A stretch of 64,000 nucleotides of DNA. It comes from Cyanophora paradoxa. Taxonomy: Eukaryota > Glaucocystophyceae > Cyanophorales > Cyanophoraceae. The position numbers and the translations under genes were made by a program. This document shows positions 1-13,065 of this stretch, one piece after another. The notes beneath the pieces are model-generated. The model saw only the letters and a program-made list of their open reading frames with translations, made no database searches and had not been told where the DNA came from. The stretch is from assembly GCA_004431415.1 (NCBI GenBank), contig QPMI01000022.1:186001-250000 (forward strand), read 5' to 3'. The first letter of the stretch is position 1, and each line of letters starts with the position of its first letter.

Positions 1-3000
1 GCGCCGGCCGGCTCGCGTCAGTCAGCCCAATACATTGCAACCCCGGCCCGAACTTCTGCCAGCAGAAGCAGATGTAGAGAACGCGCACCAAAACTCGATC
101 GAGGTGGGATTGCCTATAGAGAAAGAGGGCAGAGAGACGTAGCCCTCTCCGCCGCCGAAGTGCGCGCCTGCGGTACGGTGCTGAGTAAGAAAGAACCGCT
201 GCAGAAAGAATGAAAGGGAAATAGCCGTAGCGCGAAATTGAATCGCGAAAAGAGCGAAATTGAGAAACTTAACGTGGCGCGCGAGCGCGTATCATAGTAT
301 TGATAAAAATCAGGCCCCAAAAGAGGGCGCGCGCGTGACCCGAATCTATAGCTACTTATATATATATAATTATAAAATAAATACACAGCCGCGACTCCAA
401 CGAATTCGAAGGCGCCGGGGCCGGAGGCCAGTCGCGGCGAGGCTCAAGCTGATTACGAAGTTTATAACTACTAATTAGAGGGGATACGGTCCCGTGATCG
501 CGCGATTGTGCGGATAAAGTCCGAAGGCCAGGGTCAAGGGCGCGCGCACTGCAGGTGGGCACGGCGGGCATCGCTGCGCAACACGAAGACGTAGTATTAG
601 TTCGATCTCCTAGGCCTGCGCCTGGAGAATCGGAAGCCTGGTAGCGACGACGCGCCTGAGTATGGTGTGCAGCTGCCGCCGCTGCCCGTCGAGACGGAGC
701 CGACGACGGTCCCGTCCCTTCCGTTGCCCGACGCGTCCCGAGCCACGCGTACGCCCGGCTGCCAGAGACGCGTACGGTCTCAGAGTCTCGTCAAGGCCGG
801 GGCGGAGAGCTCGCGAAATTAAATTGAAGGCGCAGAGGCGCACGCCGGGCGCGTCGTCGAAGGGAAGGTGGACGAGGGGCTGGCGCCCGATGTCGCGGCC
901 TGCCGCCAGCGTCTGCACTTCGCTCGACGAGAGCGCAGCTGACCACACGCGGAAGCCTGCGCATGCACAAGCGCCCCGCGCGCTCCGCCGTTGGCACCAT
1001 ATGCAGAGATGAGGCCTCATTTTCACTGTGAGTCAGGGTCACTCGTGGGCGCTGGCGCACCCGCGAGGGATGCATCTTTGAGAGCGAGAACGCCGCCTGG
1101 ATCCTGATAAACCGCCCCGATTAGACGTAGACAGCTCGCTTGCAGTTGCAAGACAATTGCAATATGCAATTAACTTTTATATGTATGGCACGGTTTGCGA
1201 GCAAGCACCCCCGGGGCGGTTCTTCCGACGTAGTTGAAGGGGAGGGTGCCCGGTTCAATGTTCACGGCCATCAACTGCTGCAACCCTGTCTCGCTGTAAA
1301 AGTGGGTGTGGGAGCCGCTCGCGCCGTCCGTCAGGTAAAAGTGCACATCGCCGGCTGCTCCGATCACCGTCACCGCGTGGTACCACCGGTTGAGCTGCAC
1401 GGACAGGCGTTTCAAAGTGGTGCCGGTGCGTGCGATTGGATGCGTATGCACGTTCGCACCGAGAAAGGACCGGTGGCTCTATCAACGTTGTTGGGATTAA
1501 GCTTCACGTGAAAGCCATAGTCAGGATCGTCCACTAACTGGAAATCGTAAGCACGCGTGTGAATTTCGCGATCGAGTGTTGCCCGCGACAGTCCGCGCTC
1601 CGCGCTACTAACGCACATAGCTGTAATCGTTTTTGACTCCAAAGTAGATTTCGTTGTTGTTAAAAATTATAAACTGCTCAAATCATGCTTAGGAAGGGCG
1701 CGACAGCCATGTATTTAGATGCGACGATGCAGCAGCGTGGACGTACCACGGTGCGGGCACTCTCCCGGGGGTACCATCCGTTCGAGAGGTCGAAGAAGCG
1801 CGTCCACTGAGCCTGCAGTCGACCCAGATTGAACCTGGATCCGGGCCGGGCCCGTACGCGTTGATGTAAGCCTTCATACGCGCGCGTTGCAAAATTTCTC
1901 CCACCCGCCCAGACCCCGCGCACTGGCGGCACGGACACGGGAGACCGTTGGACGCACCAGAACTCGAAGGAAATGGGGTTTCCGATGGTGAAGGAGGGCA
2001 GAGAAACATAGCTCTCGCCGCCAAAGTATGCACCTGCCTCGCATCATCATCATGGGGGAATTACAGAAAGCGGAACACGAGTCGCATATGCATGAACATG
2101 ATCTGATCTAAATCCATTTATATTATCTATTTGCCATGATGGGCAGGGAGCCTCCAAGCATCGAACTTTAATATAAACAGCGCTAGTCTAGATCGATTAT
2201 AATTATACATTCCACTGCATGCCAATGCAACTCACTGCACGTAGGCACGGCAGGATTCGCAATCGTGACGGCATTCAAAAGACCTGGCGTCCGGGAGTGG
2301 GGAGTTGCAGTTACGCATGCTGCCGGTGCGCATGCTTGCACAGTGACGAACCGCCATTTGTCGCCGGATAGTGCACGCAGCTGCCGCCATTGCCTGTGAC
2401 GACGGAACCCACAATTGTTCCGTCCCTTCCGTTGCCCGACGCGTCTCGAGCCACCTTAAACTGCAAGAGACGGCCTCGCCATGATCAACGCGCTGTGGAG
2501 ATGTCGGGAGCGCCGCAGAGGCGCACGCCGGCCGGGTCGTCGAAGGGAAGGTGCACGAGGGGCTGGCGCCCGATGCTGCCTCCCTCCGCCAGCGCCCGCA
2601 CCTCGCCCGCCGAGAGCGCCACCGGCCACACGCGAAAACCTGCCCGCCGCCCCGGGCCCCACGGTACCGGTTGGCGGACGCAATCTCAAGTGCGCATAAT
2701 GCAACTGTAATCGAGCACACCGGCCAGATCCACGTTCGTCAAGGACCAAAGGCCGGAGGGGTCCTGCGCTCGCGTTCATGATCGTGCCGAAATCATCAGT
2801 TGCGAGCGCGCACCCCCGGAGAAGTTCTGCCGACGTAGCAGTAGTTGCGCGGCCCGGGCACAATGGTCACGTTTTGCGCCCTCGGCCAGAGGTCTGGTCG
2901 CGAGCCGTCGATGATCTGGGCGTGGGCACCCGTTGTTCCGTCCGTCAGGTAGAAGTGCAGGTCGCCTGCTGCCCCTATCACCGTCACCGCGTGGTACCAG

Positions 3001-6000
3001 CGGCCCACCTGCGCGCGGGCAGCGGGTACCAGATCATGATCGATATCAGCCTTGCACGCGCATGTGCGACAGCGGATCCGATCGAAATGCGATCCATTTG
3101 GAAATTCGGAAATTCTAAATACGGCGTAGGCCTAAGCATAGGCCGAGGCGTACCTCGATGAAGCCGGTGATGCTGGTGCTGGACGCGGAGTAAAATCGCA
3201 CGAGATCCTCGTCTGGGGTTTCCTGTCGGCGGCCCCGGGCCGGGCGCACGCGTGCATGTAAACAGGAGCGCAGCGCCAAAAAGATAAGCGCGTGAGTTCA
3301 TGTAAATAAACCGCGTAAAGGTTGGACGGATTGTGGTCTTCGACCTTGATGTAGAGGTGGTAGGGGTCCGGGGTCGCCACCTCATTCGGGGCGTTCAGAG
3401 CGTTCTGTCGTGCGCCGCGTGCAAAATTATAATATCGATCAGACGGGTGCAAAAACATTCGCCGGCTTGTGCTCTGAAAGCTGCGTGCGGGCTCACCTCG
3501 CCGAGAGCGATTGTCTGCGCGAAAACATGTACATAAGATAGGAAAAACGAGATAGGCTGAGCGGCGCAGAGAGGTCGCCACAGATTGTGCTCACCACTCT
3601 CCTGATAAACAACCCGTCCGAGAAATCGAAGACGCGCGTCCATTGCGGCTGGAGCTGCCCCAGCTTGATCCTGCCCGGCCCGGGGGTGCAACCGTCGGCC
3701 AGGCAGCGCGCGTGCCCGCGGACAGGATAAGAGTGAGCGCACCAGAACTCAAAGGAGACCGGATTGCTGATGGATAAAGGGGGAATAACGACGTAGCTCT
3801 CGCCGCCGCCAAAGTGCGCGCCTGCGGTGCCGATCGCGAGTTAGAATCACGTTCACTTCAATCGCCGCACGAAGGAAAAGTACAAAACATTGCGAAATTG
3901 CGATCAGCAAATTCAAATGTTGACAGAACAAAAACTGATCATAGAAAAAAATCGATCATAGATAATCGGCGCCGATGCGCGCGGCCGAAAATATATATTG
4001 CTTTAGGAAGGCGCCGCGGCCAATTGCAACTTTAACGGCCCGGCCGCGGCGGTCGCGGACGGTGCCGCGGCGAGGCTCACGCTGATCATGAAGTTTAGCT
4101 TAATTATAAGGGGACCCGGCCCCTTCAGCGCGCAATATTAATAGCGCTGACTAAGTCCGAAGGTCAGGGTCAAGGGGCGCGCGCACTGCAGGTGGGCACG
4201 GCGGGCATCGCTGCGCGATACGAAGGACATAATTAATTTGGATCTCCTGCGCCTGGGTAATTCTATCGTGTCGTTGCAAACAGACGCTCACGTCGAATTC
4301 GGAGAACGGTTTCGTACACGTCGGCGCCCGGTTGCCCTGAATAGCTGTTGTGGCGCCGCGCGCGATCGATATCAATTGCAAGCAATATTAATTGCAAGCT
4401 GCAGTTATATATATAAGGGGGGCGGGGCGGGGGCGCGGGGGCCCTGGCCATGGGGGAGGGGCGGGGGGATCGGCGCTTTTCTCACATTCGGCAGTTCCCG
4501 TCGTCGCCGTATCCGCCAAAGTTGAACTGGACGATCGGTGCCATCTCGTCGATGCCGCCAATGGCCACATCACGCGCAGTCGTGTCGCCGGCTGCGCGGT
4601 CGTGTCATGGGAATGAGCGAATGCACATGCGTGCGAAAGCTCTAGGCGGGGGTGCACGCACATGCGGGATCGAAGGAATACGCTTTCGTCGGCCGCGAGC
4701 CGTCCCACTGGTACGTGAAGAAGAGCCCGGAGCAGGTGCCCGCAAGGTGCCCGTACGTGCCTCCCGTCGTCCATCCGAACTCGGCCAGCGAGCGAATGGG
4801 CCGCGGCCGGGCCGCGCTCGGGCTCAGGTCCACCTCCCTGTCAAGAAGGACGGCGGACTGAAATTCAGAGGAATGCGCAGCGCGCGCGCGCGCGCAGCTG
4901 ACAACATGCAAGTTCGCATGCACGTATACGTACAGCAGTGTGTTCGGGCCACCAGTGCCGTAGGTGTCGTATCCTCCGCCATGCATATAAAACCGACTGC
5001 CTGCGGAAGCGTTACTAGAATACAAACACGTGCACCTTCGAAATGCTTTCGCAAGGCATCGCCGAGAGCGCGCCGCGGGGCGTTGTCACATATGTGCGCA
5101 CCGGCGCGCGCGCAGGAAGGGATATAGCGCGCGAATGTGGCCGAGTGGGGTGTCTCCTCCTGCCACTGTGCGCCCGGAGTCGTCGTATCCAAGCTGCGGC
5201 GTTCGCCATCGTAATCGGCATAAGAGATTGAGCTTTTCGCCAATTCTGTAGATTTATGGGCGGACTGCCCTTCAGAATTCGAATTCCCGCGGGCGGGCCC
5301 CGGTCCGGTCTTTAAATCATTATCATGAATTACCTCACAATAGAGCCGACCATCGGCCCGGATTCGCGAACGCCCGTGTAACCTCCAAAAATCTGAAAGG
5401 GCGCGCAGCGCGTCACTATATATTGATCTGCCACAAGTACAAAAAACGCACCCAGAACTTTCCAGCGTAGAAAGTCGCGCCTGCGCTCGCGGGGCCGCAC
5501 AGACAGATTACATATATAAAAATGTATACGCGTGCATGGTTGGGAGCGACTCGGCGACGCACAGTGACCCCGCCGGCCGATGGGGAGGAGGGGCAGGGAT
5601 ACCAGCGTGTTCGTCCCGTAAAGGTACTTGAATCCTTTAGGACTCGCCACAGCGCCCTGGAAACCGTTGATGCCGCCTGCGCTCCGGATGCCGGGAGAAT
5701 ATTAATTCGAACCCGCGGCACCCCGGCCGCTGCCGGCGGGAGCGCAAATTCGATTGCAATGCCTACAGCTAACGTCATCAGTCATGCGTGACTATATAGC
5801 GCATGCGCACCGGCACAGTAGACGGCCGATTCCTGATCCCAGGCGCAAGCGCTGTTGGTAGCGCCGGTGTCGCCAGTGCCAAGATTGTGGTTCAGGCCAG
5901 TCGAGCTCCACGTATTTGTAGCTGCGCATGCAAGCTCAGCCGTCATGATAAGATTAAAATTCAAGCCACCACACTTGATTGATCATGATCGAAAATCGTG

Positions 6001-6429
6001 CAGCATTTACTTCTTATAATAGGTACATCATGGCATGCACGGCACGGGCGGGGCCGGGCGCGCACAAAGATCGAAGATGACGATATCGTTGTAAAAGATC
6101 CACGGGTCAATTGCAAAGTTGGCGCCGCCCACCACGATGAGCTTCCAGGCTCCGTTGTGGCTGTACACGGCGCTCCCGGGACCGCTGCCTCGCCCGCCAA
6201 TGCCGCCCGGCAGTGTAGATGGGCGCTTCACAACTGATTCGATCTCGAGAACCGAGCCCTCCGCTCCGAGCGCGATCGCTGTGAGGACCACCGCAAGGCA
6301 CATGCATATGCATGTGAGGAACTGCAGCTGCAGCTGCGCGTGCGCAGGCCCATGGCCAGCCGCAGGCCTAGACCGCCGCGGAAGCGTTACATGCCTGTAG
6401 CTACGTGCAGTCGACTTGGCCGGCGCCAT
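1..6429 (-). CDS. Kelch-LamG surface protein, copy B (3' end off window)
   Basis: Multi-exon gene on the minus strand, starting at the ATG ending at 6429 (MAPAKS...), the same start as in the tandem copy at 12901. A hydrophobic stretch about 35-55 residues in suggests a signal anchor. Kelch-type repeats follow, with motifs such as LIVVGG, FYNDI and FGGYTG, to about 4482. An apparent stop after GDDGNCRM (4482-4484) overlaps a gtgaga donor present in both copies. Splicing there joins the kelch part to laminin-G-like (concanavalin-fold) modules. Module 1 lies at about 2315-4210, module 2 at about 640-2300, and module 3 starts near 590 and leaves the window. Each module shows SYVSLPSF, EFWC, RWYHAV, FYLTDG, GFRVW and DASGNGRDG. 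I infer a surface or secreted adhesion-type protein. Module 3 has one base fewer than its relatives near 510, but this falls in a presumed intron. Domain families are clear; exon borders are approximate. Confidence 0.66.
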
Positions 6430-6612
6430 CATGTCAAAAATCGTCGCGCGGCAAGCTTGAGCTAAGGCTGAGGTGCTGCTGCGCATGCTGTCAATTGCAA
6501 CGTTTAACCTACGGCTCCAGCTAGCTATAGCTGGCGCTCTCTTCGAGTGCAGCTCGCTGCTTCCGGCGCCACGTGCACTATAGCTAGCTATAGGTGCTTA
6601 CGGAGCGGAACA
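6430..6612 (-). promoter_or_regulatory. Conserved upstream region of kelch-LamG copy B
   Basis: This stretch immediately upstream of the copy B start is clearly related to 12902-13065 upstream of copy A, including a shared CACGTG (6570-6575) and a shared block reading aggtgcttacggagcgga. Conservation outside the coding region suggests 5' UTR or promoter, but it may simply reflect recent duplication. Confidence 0.35.
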
Positions 6613-8661
6613 TGTACAGCTGCGCATGCTGAGCCTGGAGCTCAGGCCTAGGGGAAGCTGGGAATCGATCAAGGGAAGCTGCGCTGAACAGCCCGAATCT
6701 GCAGCTACGTTTATACGGCGCGGCTGCTGTGCGTGCTGGCAGTCGGCGGCGACTCGGCGCGCGCCTGCTGCGCGCGCGCGGGATCGATCTAGGCCCGAAG
6801 GGAAGCTGCGCTCGGCGAAGCTGCGGCTGCTGCGCGCGCGGGATCGAGGCGCGCCTCTAGATCTAGCTAGCCTAGTAGCTGCGGATGCGCGGACTCCGGG
6901 ACGGGCGGGATCGAGGCTCATCAAGCTGCCGCTCAGCTGCGGGCCCGGCTGCGGCGCGCGCGCGCGGGATCGGCGGTGCTGCTGCCGCGGTGCTGCGCCG
7001 CCTGCGCGCGGGATCGGCCAAAGATCGGGAACTCACGTGGCACCGCCGCACCGGGGATACACGCACGGGCGGGCGTCGTGGTGCTCAATGATTGTTCGCA
7101 CCTCTCGATCGGATTGCCGGGTACAAGGCTGCAAGCTCAAATCAGTACCCCAGGCAGAAACGCCATGAATGCGAAAACCAGCTCGATCACGAGTCGCAAG
7201 GACTCGCAAGTTGAGTCGCAAGTTGAGTCGCAAGTTAGGCCCTGAGGACGCGCCGGCGCCGCCAGCGCCGGGCGCAGCCGCGCAGGCCGTATTGCAGTAC
7301 GGTCCGACGGCACGTACGAGGCCCTGAGGGAATCACGCCCTCCGTTCTCGATGTGCGCCCCTCGCAATCTCGATGTGCACCCCGGGCCCTCCGTTCTCGA
7401 TGTACATGTGCGCCCCTCGCAATCGCGGGCCTGGCGCGGCCGCGGGCCGGGCCTGGCCATGGGCCCTATCGATATCGGCGGGCCCGCAACTGGGCGACGG
7501 GCCGGGCCGGGCACGGCGGCCTCTCAGCTCTGCGAAGTAGAAGAAGAGGATGCCTCTTCCGCTTGATTGCATTTCGGGGCACGAATTCGGAACGGATCCC
7601 GGGATTTGCGATGCCCACGTGCACGTACTGTAATTCGGGTAATATTTAAGACCCAAAAATAATTAGTAATCCCAGGGTTTGGTCGGTTTAGTAGGCTGAA
7701 AATAATTAAGAGATAGCCGCGCGGAGCGCTTTAGTAGCGGCCTTTGGAAGGGGGTGGGCGCGCCAGGGGGTCTTGATCTGTTGGAGAGTCCGGAAGCCCC
7801 CTCGCACTATAGCTAGCTTCTCCCGCACTGCAACTTTGGCTGCGCGCGCGGGCTACGTACCCCCCCTCGCACCTCGGTTTAGTATACGATAAAACTTTAG
7901 TACTCAGGCCTCAAAACTTTGGTACTATAAAGATCCAGTATACTAAATATTTCCCGACTTACAGTAGGTGTACACGCAAAGCTTGGGAGCCGTTTAAACT
8001 TGCGGCGCGGCTGATTCCAACACTTCTTCGAGCCGTTGAAGAATTCAACAATATTAATTGCGCTTTTTAAATTTTCTGACAGCACCGCCACAAATCGGGA
8101 CAAATTGCCCCGGCCCCGGACAAATTGCAGTCGACGCCATTTAATTTCCGGGCCTCTAATTAGCATTTCATGATTTGGTACCAGTAAGATACCAGTATTG
8201 TACCAGTTCCGATCTAGATCTTTCTGATTAACAGGTCCGCTCCGAATTCTGATTCTAGAGATATCGATCTAGCCGCATAATTAAGTGGGGGGGTGCGGGG
8301 GGGATCTGCCTTTCTGCTTGTTTTCAATGTACATTTGATGTACAGATCTAGACATATACTCGCGTCTTCCGAATGCCGACCACCGTCAGATATAGTTGTA
8401 GGCAGCTGCGCATGCCGACTTCGAATACGACTGCGCATGCCGACTTCGAATATCCCCCTATAGCTATAGCTACAGGTCCGTTTATAGATCTCGATCGCGA
8501 GTCTCCAAATCCGCTTTCCTCGTGGGCGTCCAATTTCATTCTCTGAAGAGACTGAACAACGGAATGGAACGACGGAACGACGTTCCGACTTAACATCCGG
8601 GCTTCAATCATGATCATGATCAGGCGAAATTTTAAACGGATCTCCGGCGCCGGCGCGATCT
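6613..8661. other. Intergenic region between the two kelch-LamG copies
   Basis: No convincing gene on either strand. Blocks resemble the region upstream of copy A: about 7070-7220 resembles 13570-14010, and about 8030-8170 resembles 14840-14995. This marks the region as part of the tandem segmental duplication. A short direct repeat gagtcgcaagtt occurs three times at about 7205-7240. The rest is rich in self-complementary short words. Confidence 0.5.
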
Positions 8662-11600
8662 TCAGGCACTACGGCAGAGACGCGAGGCCATGCGGTAGCC
8701 TTCTGGAATTCGAAGCGATGACGCGCCCGAGTATGGTGTGCAGCTGCCGCCGGCGCCGCTGCCCGTCGAGACGGAGCCGACGACGGTCCCGTCCCTCCCG
8801 TTGCCCGACGCGTCCCGCGCCACGCCCGACTGCCAGAGACGAATTTAAGGCGCAGAGCTTGCGAATTCAAGGCGCCGCAGAGGCGCACGCCGGGTTGGTC
8901 GTCGAATGGAAGGTGCACGAGGGGCTGGCGCCCGATGCTGCCGCCCTCCGCCAGCGTCCGCACCTCGCCCGCCGAGAGCGCCACCGGCCACACGCGGAAG
9001 CCTGCGCAAGTTGAATTTCGAAATTCAAACAATGTCACCTATAGCCTAGGTCTCTAGATCTGACAGCGCTATAGCTAGCGCAAGCGTACCTGACATTTGC
9101 ACGTTCGTCAGACTTAACAGTCCGCCGTCGTCCTGTGCTCGCGGCCAGAGGTCTTTGAATTTTTCTACCCCCTACAATCACGCCCTGCAAACTTTTGCGC
9201 ACCTCTGGCGAGGACCTGCCGATGAAGTTGTGCGTGCGAAGCCCGCTCGCAATTGTCACGTTCGGCGCCGAGCTCTCATCGTGCCGGTTCTGCGGGGCGC
9301 CGGGAACGATGTGTGCGCGGGCGCCCGTCGCGCCGTCCGTCAGGAAGAAGTGAAGGTCGCCAGCCGCGGCCTCTCCGATCGTCGTGACCACGTGGTACCA
9401 CCGTTCGAGCTGCGCGCCGGGCCGGGGCCGCGTAATTATAAGTTGCTGATATAGTAGAAGGGCGCGGAATTCTTTGCACGGCTGCGATGGCAAGGTACAC
9501 TCACGGAGAGGGTTCCAGTGCCGTCAACGCTCGACGCCACGTACAGTTCCACTTGGTCGTGCTCCGGAGTCTACAGGCGGCGCAGGCGTCTACAGGCGGC
9601 GCAGGCGTCTACAGGCGGCGCAGGCGCATGCTCCGGGTCGCAAGATTATAATTTATAATTAATTGCCACGGCCTGTCAGCTCGAGCCCCGAAACTCGCTA
9701 TGCTACGCGCTATGCGCGGCCCGCATTGACCGTACGCGTGCACCATAAGCATGGACGGGTCGCTGATAGCGCCGAAAAAAAGGCGGTCGATTCCTGTCCC
9801 GAAGTCCTGAAAGTCGCACACACAGGCTTCAATCGGCAGCATGCGCAGGCGGGAGACGTTGCGCTCACCGCTAAGTGCATGTACTACGCGTGCAGGCACG
9901 CTCTCGGGTCAGTACCGCGGGAGACGTAAAGATAAACGCTCTGAGGCTCGTTGTTGATTTATGATTAGAAGTACTGTGGCGTACCACATTGTTCGTCAAC
10001 CATGCGTTCGAGAAATCGAATATGCGCGTGTACACCGGCTGGCGCTGGCCCAGCTTGATCCTGACCCCAGCCCAAACGTTTTACTGGGTTATCATAAATA
10101 TCATCTGTCGGCGAATACTTCATCTCATCCCCGCAGCTGCAGCCCGGCAAGCGCGCCGACAGGTCTAGGATCTCGGCAAAACTCGATCGCGACAGATCTA
10201 GTCAAGGATTCAGAGTATCCGGACGCGCACCAGAACTCGACAGACATCGGATTCCCGATGGGGAAAGAGGGCAGGGAGACGTAGCTCGCTCCGCCGCCGA
10301 AGTGTGCGCCTGCGGTGCTGAATAAGAGATTGCTTACAAATTACTGCGAAAATCGCGCTAATGCGAAATCTCGATAAGAAAAACTTAATAACAATGTAGA
10401 ATGAAACAGCGCCGGCCAGCGAACATAGATAATCAGATCTAGATGAAGACTGCGACTATCAAAGAGAGCCTCGGATCCCGGAGCGCGCGCGTACGCCGTA
10501 GTACGCGCGGCCCGAAATCTAGTTCTAAAACAGCCTGGCAGGCATCCGCTTTCAATTGCATGGAAGGCGCCGCGGTCAGGGGCGGCCGTGGATAGCGCCG
10601 GCCGCGGGGCCGGGGGCCGGCCGCGGCGAGGCCCACGCTGATCATAAAGTTAAGCTTAACTGAAAGGGGACCCGGCCCCTTCAGCGCGCAATATTTATAG
10701 CGCTGACTAAGTCCGAAGGTCAGGGTCAAGGGGCGCGCGCACTGCAGGTGGGCACGGCGGGCATCGCTGCGCAACACGAAGACATAATATTAGTTCGATC
10801 TCCTGCGCCTAGAGAATTCTATCGTGTCGTTGCAAGCAGAAGCTTACGTCGAATTCGGAGTCGGGTTTCGTACACGTATCCGGGTGCTATATGTACGCCG
10901 GAATAGCTGTTATGGCACCGCGCGCGATCAACTCGCAATTGGGAAGCAAGCTGCAGTGAGATCGCGGTGGAGGGGGCCATTCTCACATGCGGCAGTTCCC
11001 GTCGTCGCCGAAGGCGCCAAACTGGAAGATCGGAGCCGTTCCATCGATGCCGCCGATGGCCACATCACGCGCAGTCGTATCGTTGGCTGCCAAGAATGGG
11101 CATAAGAGCCTGATTGCCGCAGTGCGAGAGCTGCAGGCAGGGGCGCACCGGGATCGAAAGAATACGCTTTCGTTGGCCGCGAGCCATCGTGTTGGTACAT
11201 GAAGAAGAGGCCAGAGCAGGTGCCCACAATGTGGCCGTACGTGACTCCCGTCGTCCAACCGAACTGGGCCAGCGAGCGGATGGGCCGCGGCCGGGCCACG
11301 CTCGGGCTCAGGTCCACCTCCCTGTCAAGAAGGACGGCGGATTGAGATTAATACTAATATAAAGACGGACGGCGGATTGGGATTAGTATACAGAGGAATG
11401 CGCAGCGCGCGCAGCTGGCAACATGCAAGTGTGCATGCACGCACAGCAGTGTGTTCGGGCCACCAGAGCCGTAGGAGTCGTAGCCTCCCCCATGCATATA
11501 GAACCGGCTGCCTGCGGAAGCGCAATTAAAATGTACGCACGTGCACGTGTGCCTTTTAATTGCTTTTGCAAGGCATTGCCGAGAGCGCGCGTTGTCATAT

Positions 11601-12901
11601 ATATGCGCACCGGCGCGCGCGCAGGAAGGTTGGTAGCGCGCGAATGTGGCCGAGTGGGGCGTCTCCTCCTGCCACTGTGCACCGGCAGTCGTCGTATCCA
11701 AGCTGCGGCGTTCGCGATCGTACTCAGCTGCAGTATAAGCTCGAGCCTTTCGCAGATCCTGGAAACTACTCTGCGGATTGCCCTTCGAATTCCCGTGGTC
11801 GCCGAGTCGGGCCCCGGACCGTTCTTCTAATTACCTTACAATAGAGCCGACCATCGGCCCGGATGGGCGAACGCCCGTGTAACCTCCAAAAATCTGCAAG
11901 GGGCGCGCAGCTCGTCTTTAATGATCTGCCATATGTACAAGCCAAGAAAACGTGCGCTGTGATTACAATCACGCACCCAGAACCTTCCAGCGTAGAAAGT
12001 CGCGCCTGCGCTCACGGGGCCGCCGGGGCCGCACAGACAGGTTATAAAATTTATACGCGTGCATGGTTGGGAGCGACTCGGCGACGCACAGTGACCCCGC
12101 CGGCCGATGGGGAGGAGGGGCAGGGATACCAGCGTGTTCGTTCCGTAAAGGTACTTGAATCCTTTAGGACTCGCCACAGCGCCCTCGAAACCGTTGATGC
12201 CGCCTGCGCTCCGGGGCTCAAATTCAGAATTCGAACCCGTGGCCGCCGCCGGGGGGCGCGCAAATTCGATTTCAACGTCAAACGTTAACGTTATCAGTCA
12301 TGAGCAGCGCACCGGCACAGTATACGGCCGATTCCTGATCCCAGGCGCAAGCGATGGTGGTAGCGCCGGTGTCGCCGGTGCCAAGATTGTGGTTCAGGCC
12401 AGTCGAGCTCCACGTATTCGTGGCTGCGAGCTCGGCCGTCAGGATAAAATACAATTTCAAGCCACCGCAATTTGATAGAAAATCGTGCAACATTAAATTC
12501 TTTATAGCAGGTACATGCACGCGTACGGCACGGGCGGGACGCGTACAAAGATCTAAGATGATGATATCGTTGTAGAAGACCCACGGCTGGCTTGAAAAGT
12601 AGCCGCCGCCCACCACGATGAGCTTCCAGACTCCGCTGTGGTTGAATACGGCGCTTCCCCCGCTGCCCCGCTCGCCGCCAATGCTGCCCGACATTGTCGC
12701 TGGGCGCTTCACAACTGATTCGATCTCCAGAACCGAGCCTTCAGCGCCGATCGCGGCGAACGCGATCACAAGGATCACGGCAAGGCACATGCATACGGCG
12801 CAAGCTCGGAACTGCAGCTGCGCGTGCACAGGCCCAGCCGCAGACCTACACCACCGCGGAAGCGATACATGCATACGTGCAGCCAACTTGGCCGGCGCCA
12901 T
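8662..12901 (-). CDS. Kelch-LamG surface protein, copy A (single LamG module)
   Basis: Starts at the ATG ending at 12901 and ends at a TGA at 8662-8664. Exon 1 (12547-12901) gives a short basic leader, a hydrophobic anchor (AVCMCLAVILVIAFAAIG) and the first kelch repeat. Exon 2 (12313-12423) and an exon starting at 12203 continue the kelch propeller, with RRGHCASPS, FYAGRFW and FGGYTGVR. The propeller exon ends near 10983 at an apparent stop overlapping a gtgaga donor; two further conserved donors link it to the LamG module. That module has SYVSLPSF, EFWC, RIFDFSN, RWYHVV, FFLTDG, GLLSLTNV and VHLPFDD. Unlike copy B, the protein stops soon after the DASGNGRDG segment, as if the duplication cut off the following modules. 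Probably an extracellular membrane-anchored protein of unknown ligand. Confidence 0.66.
9569..9627. repeat. Three tandem copies of a 20-bp unit
   Basis: The unit gtctacaggcggcgcaggc is repeated three times inside an intron of the kelch-LamG copy A gene. On the gene strand each unit ends in a cag- or tag-type acceptor-like sequence just before the exon beginning TPEHDQVE. Confidence 0.75.
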
Positions 12902-13065
12902 GTCAAAAATCGTCGCGCGGCCGCGGCAAGCTAGGATTGAGGTGCTGCTGCTGTCAATTGCAGCCTGCAGCTGCAGCTGGCGCTCCCTTCGAATTCAGTT
13001 CGCTGCTTCAGGCGCCACGTGCCTATAACTGGCTACAGCTGTAGGTGCTTACGGAGCGGAGCAGC
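12902..13065 (-). promoter_or_regulatory. Conserved upstream region of kelch-LamG copy A
   Basis: Counterpart of 6430-6612. The shared elements are a CACGTG at 13016-13021, about 115 bp from the start codon, and the block ending acggagcgga. Promoter assignment is inferred only from position and conservation. Confidence 0.35.

Noticed and set aside
490-600. One-base deletion in the third LamG module making copy B a pseudogene
   Set aside because: The missing C lies after a conserved gtgcgcgcg donor, so it falls in an intron and does not affect the reading frame.
4482-10985. Separate kelch genes ending at GDDGNCRM stops (4482 and 10983) followed by separate LamG genes
   Set aside because: Both copies have a gtgaga donor overlapping the stop and two further conserved donors that join the parts in frame, so one gene per copy is more consistent. 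The alternative remains possible without transcript data.
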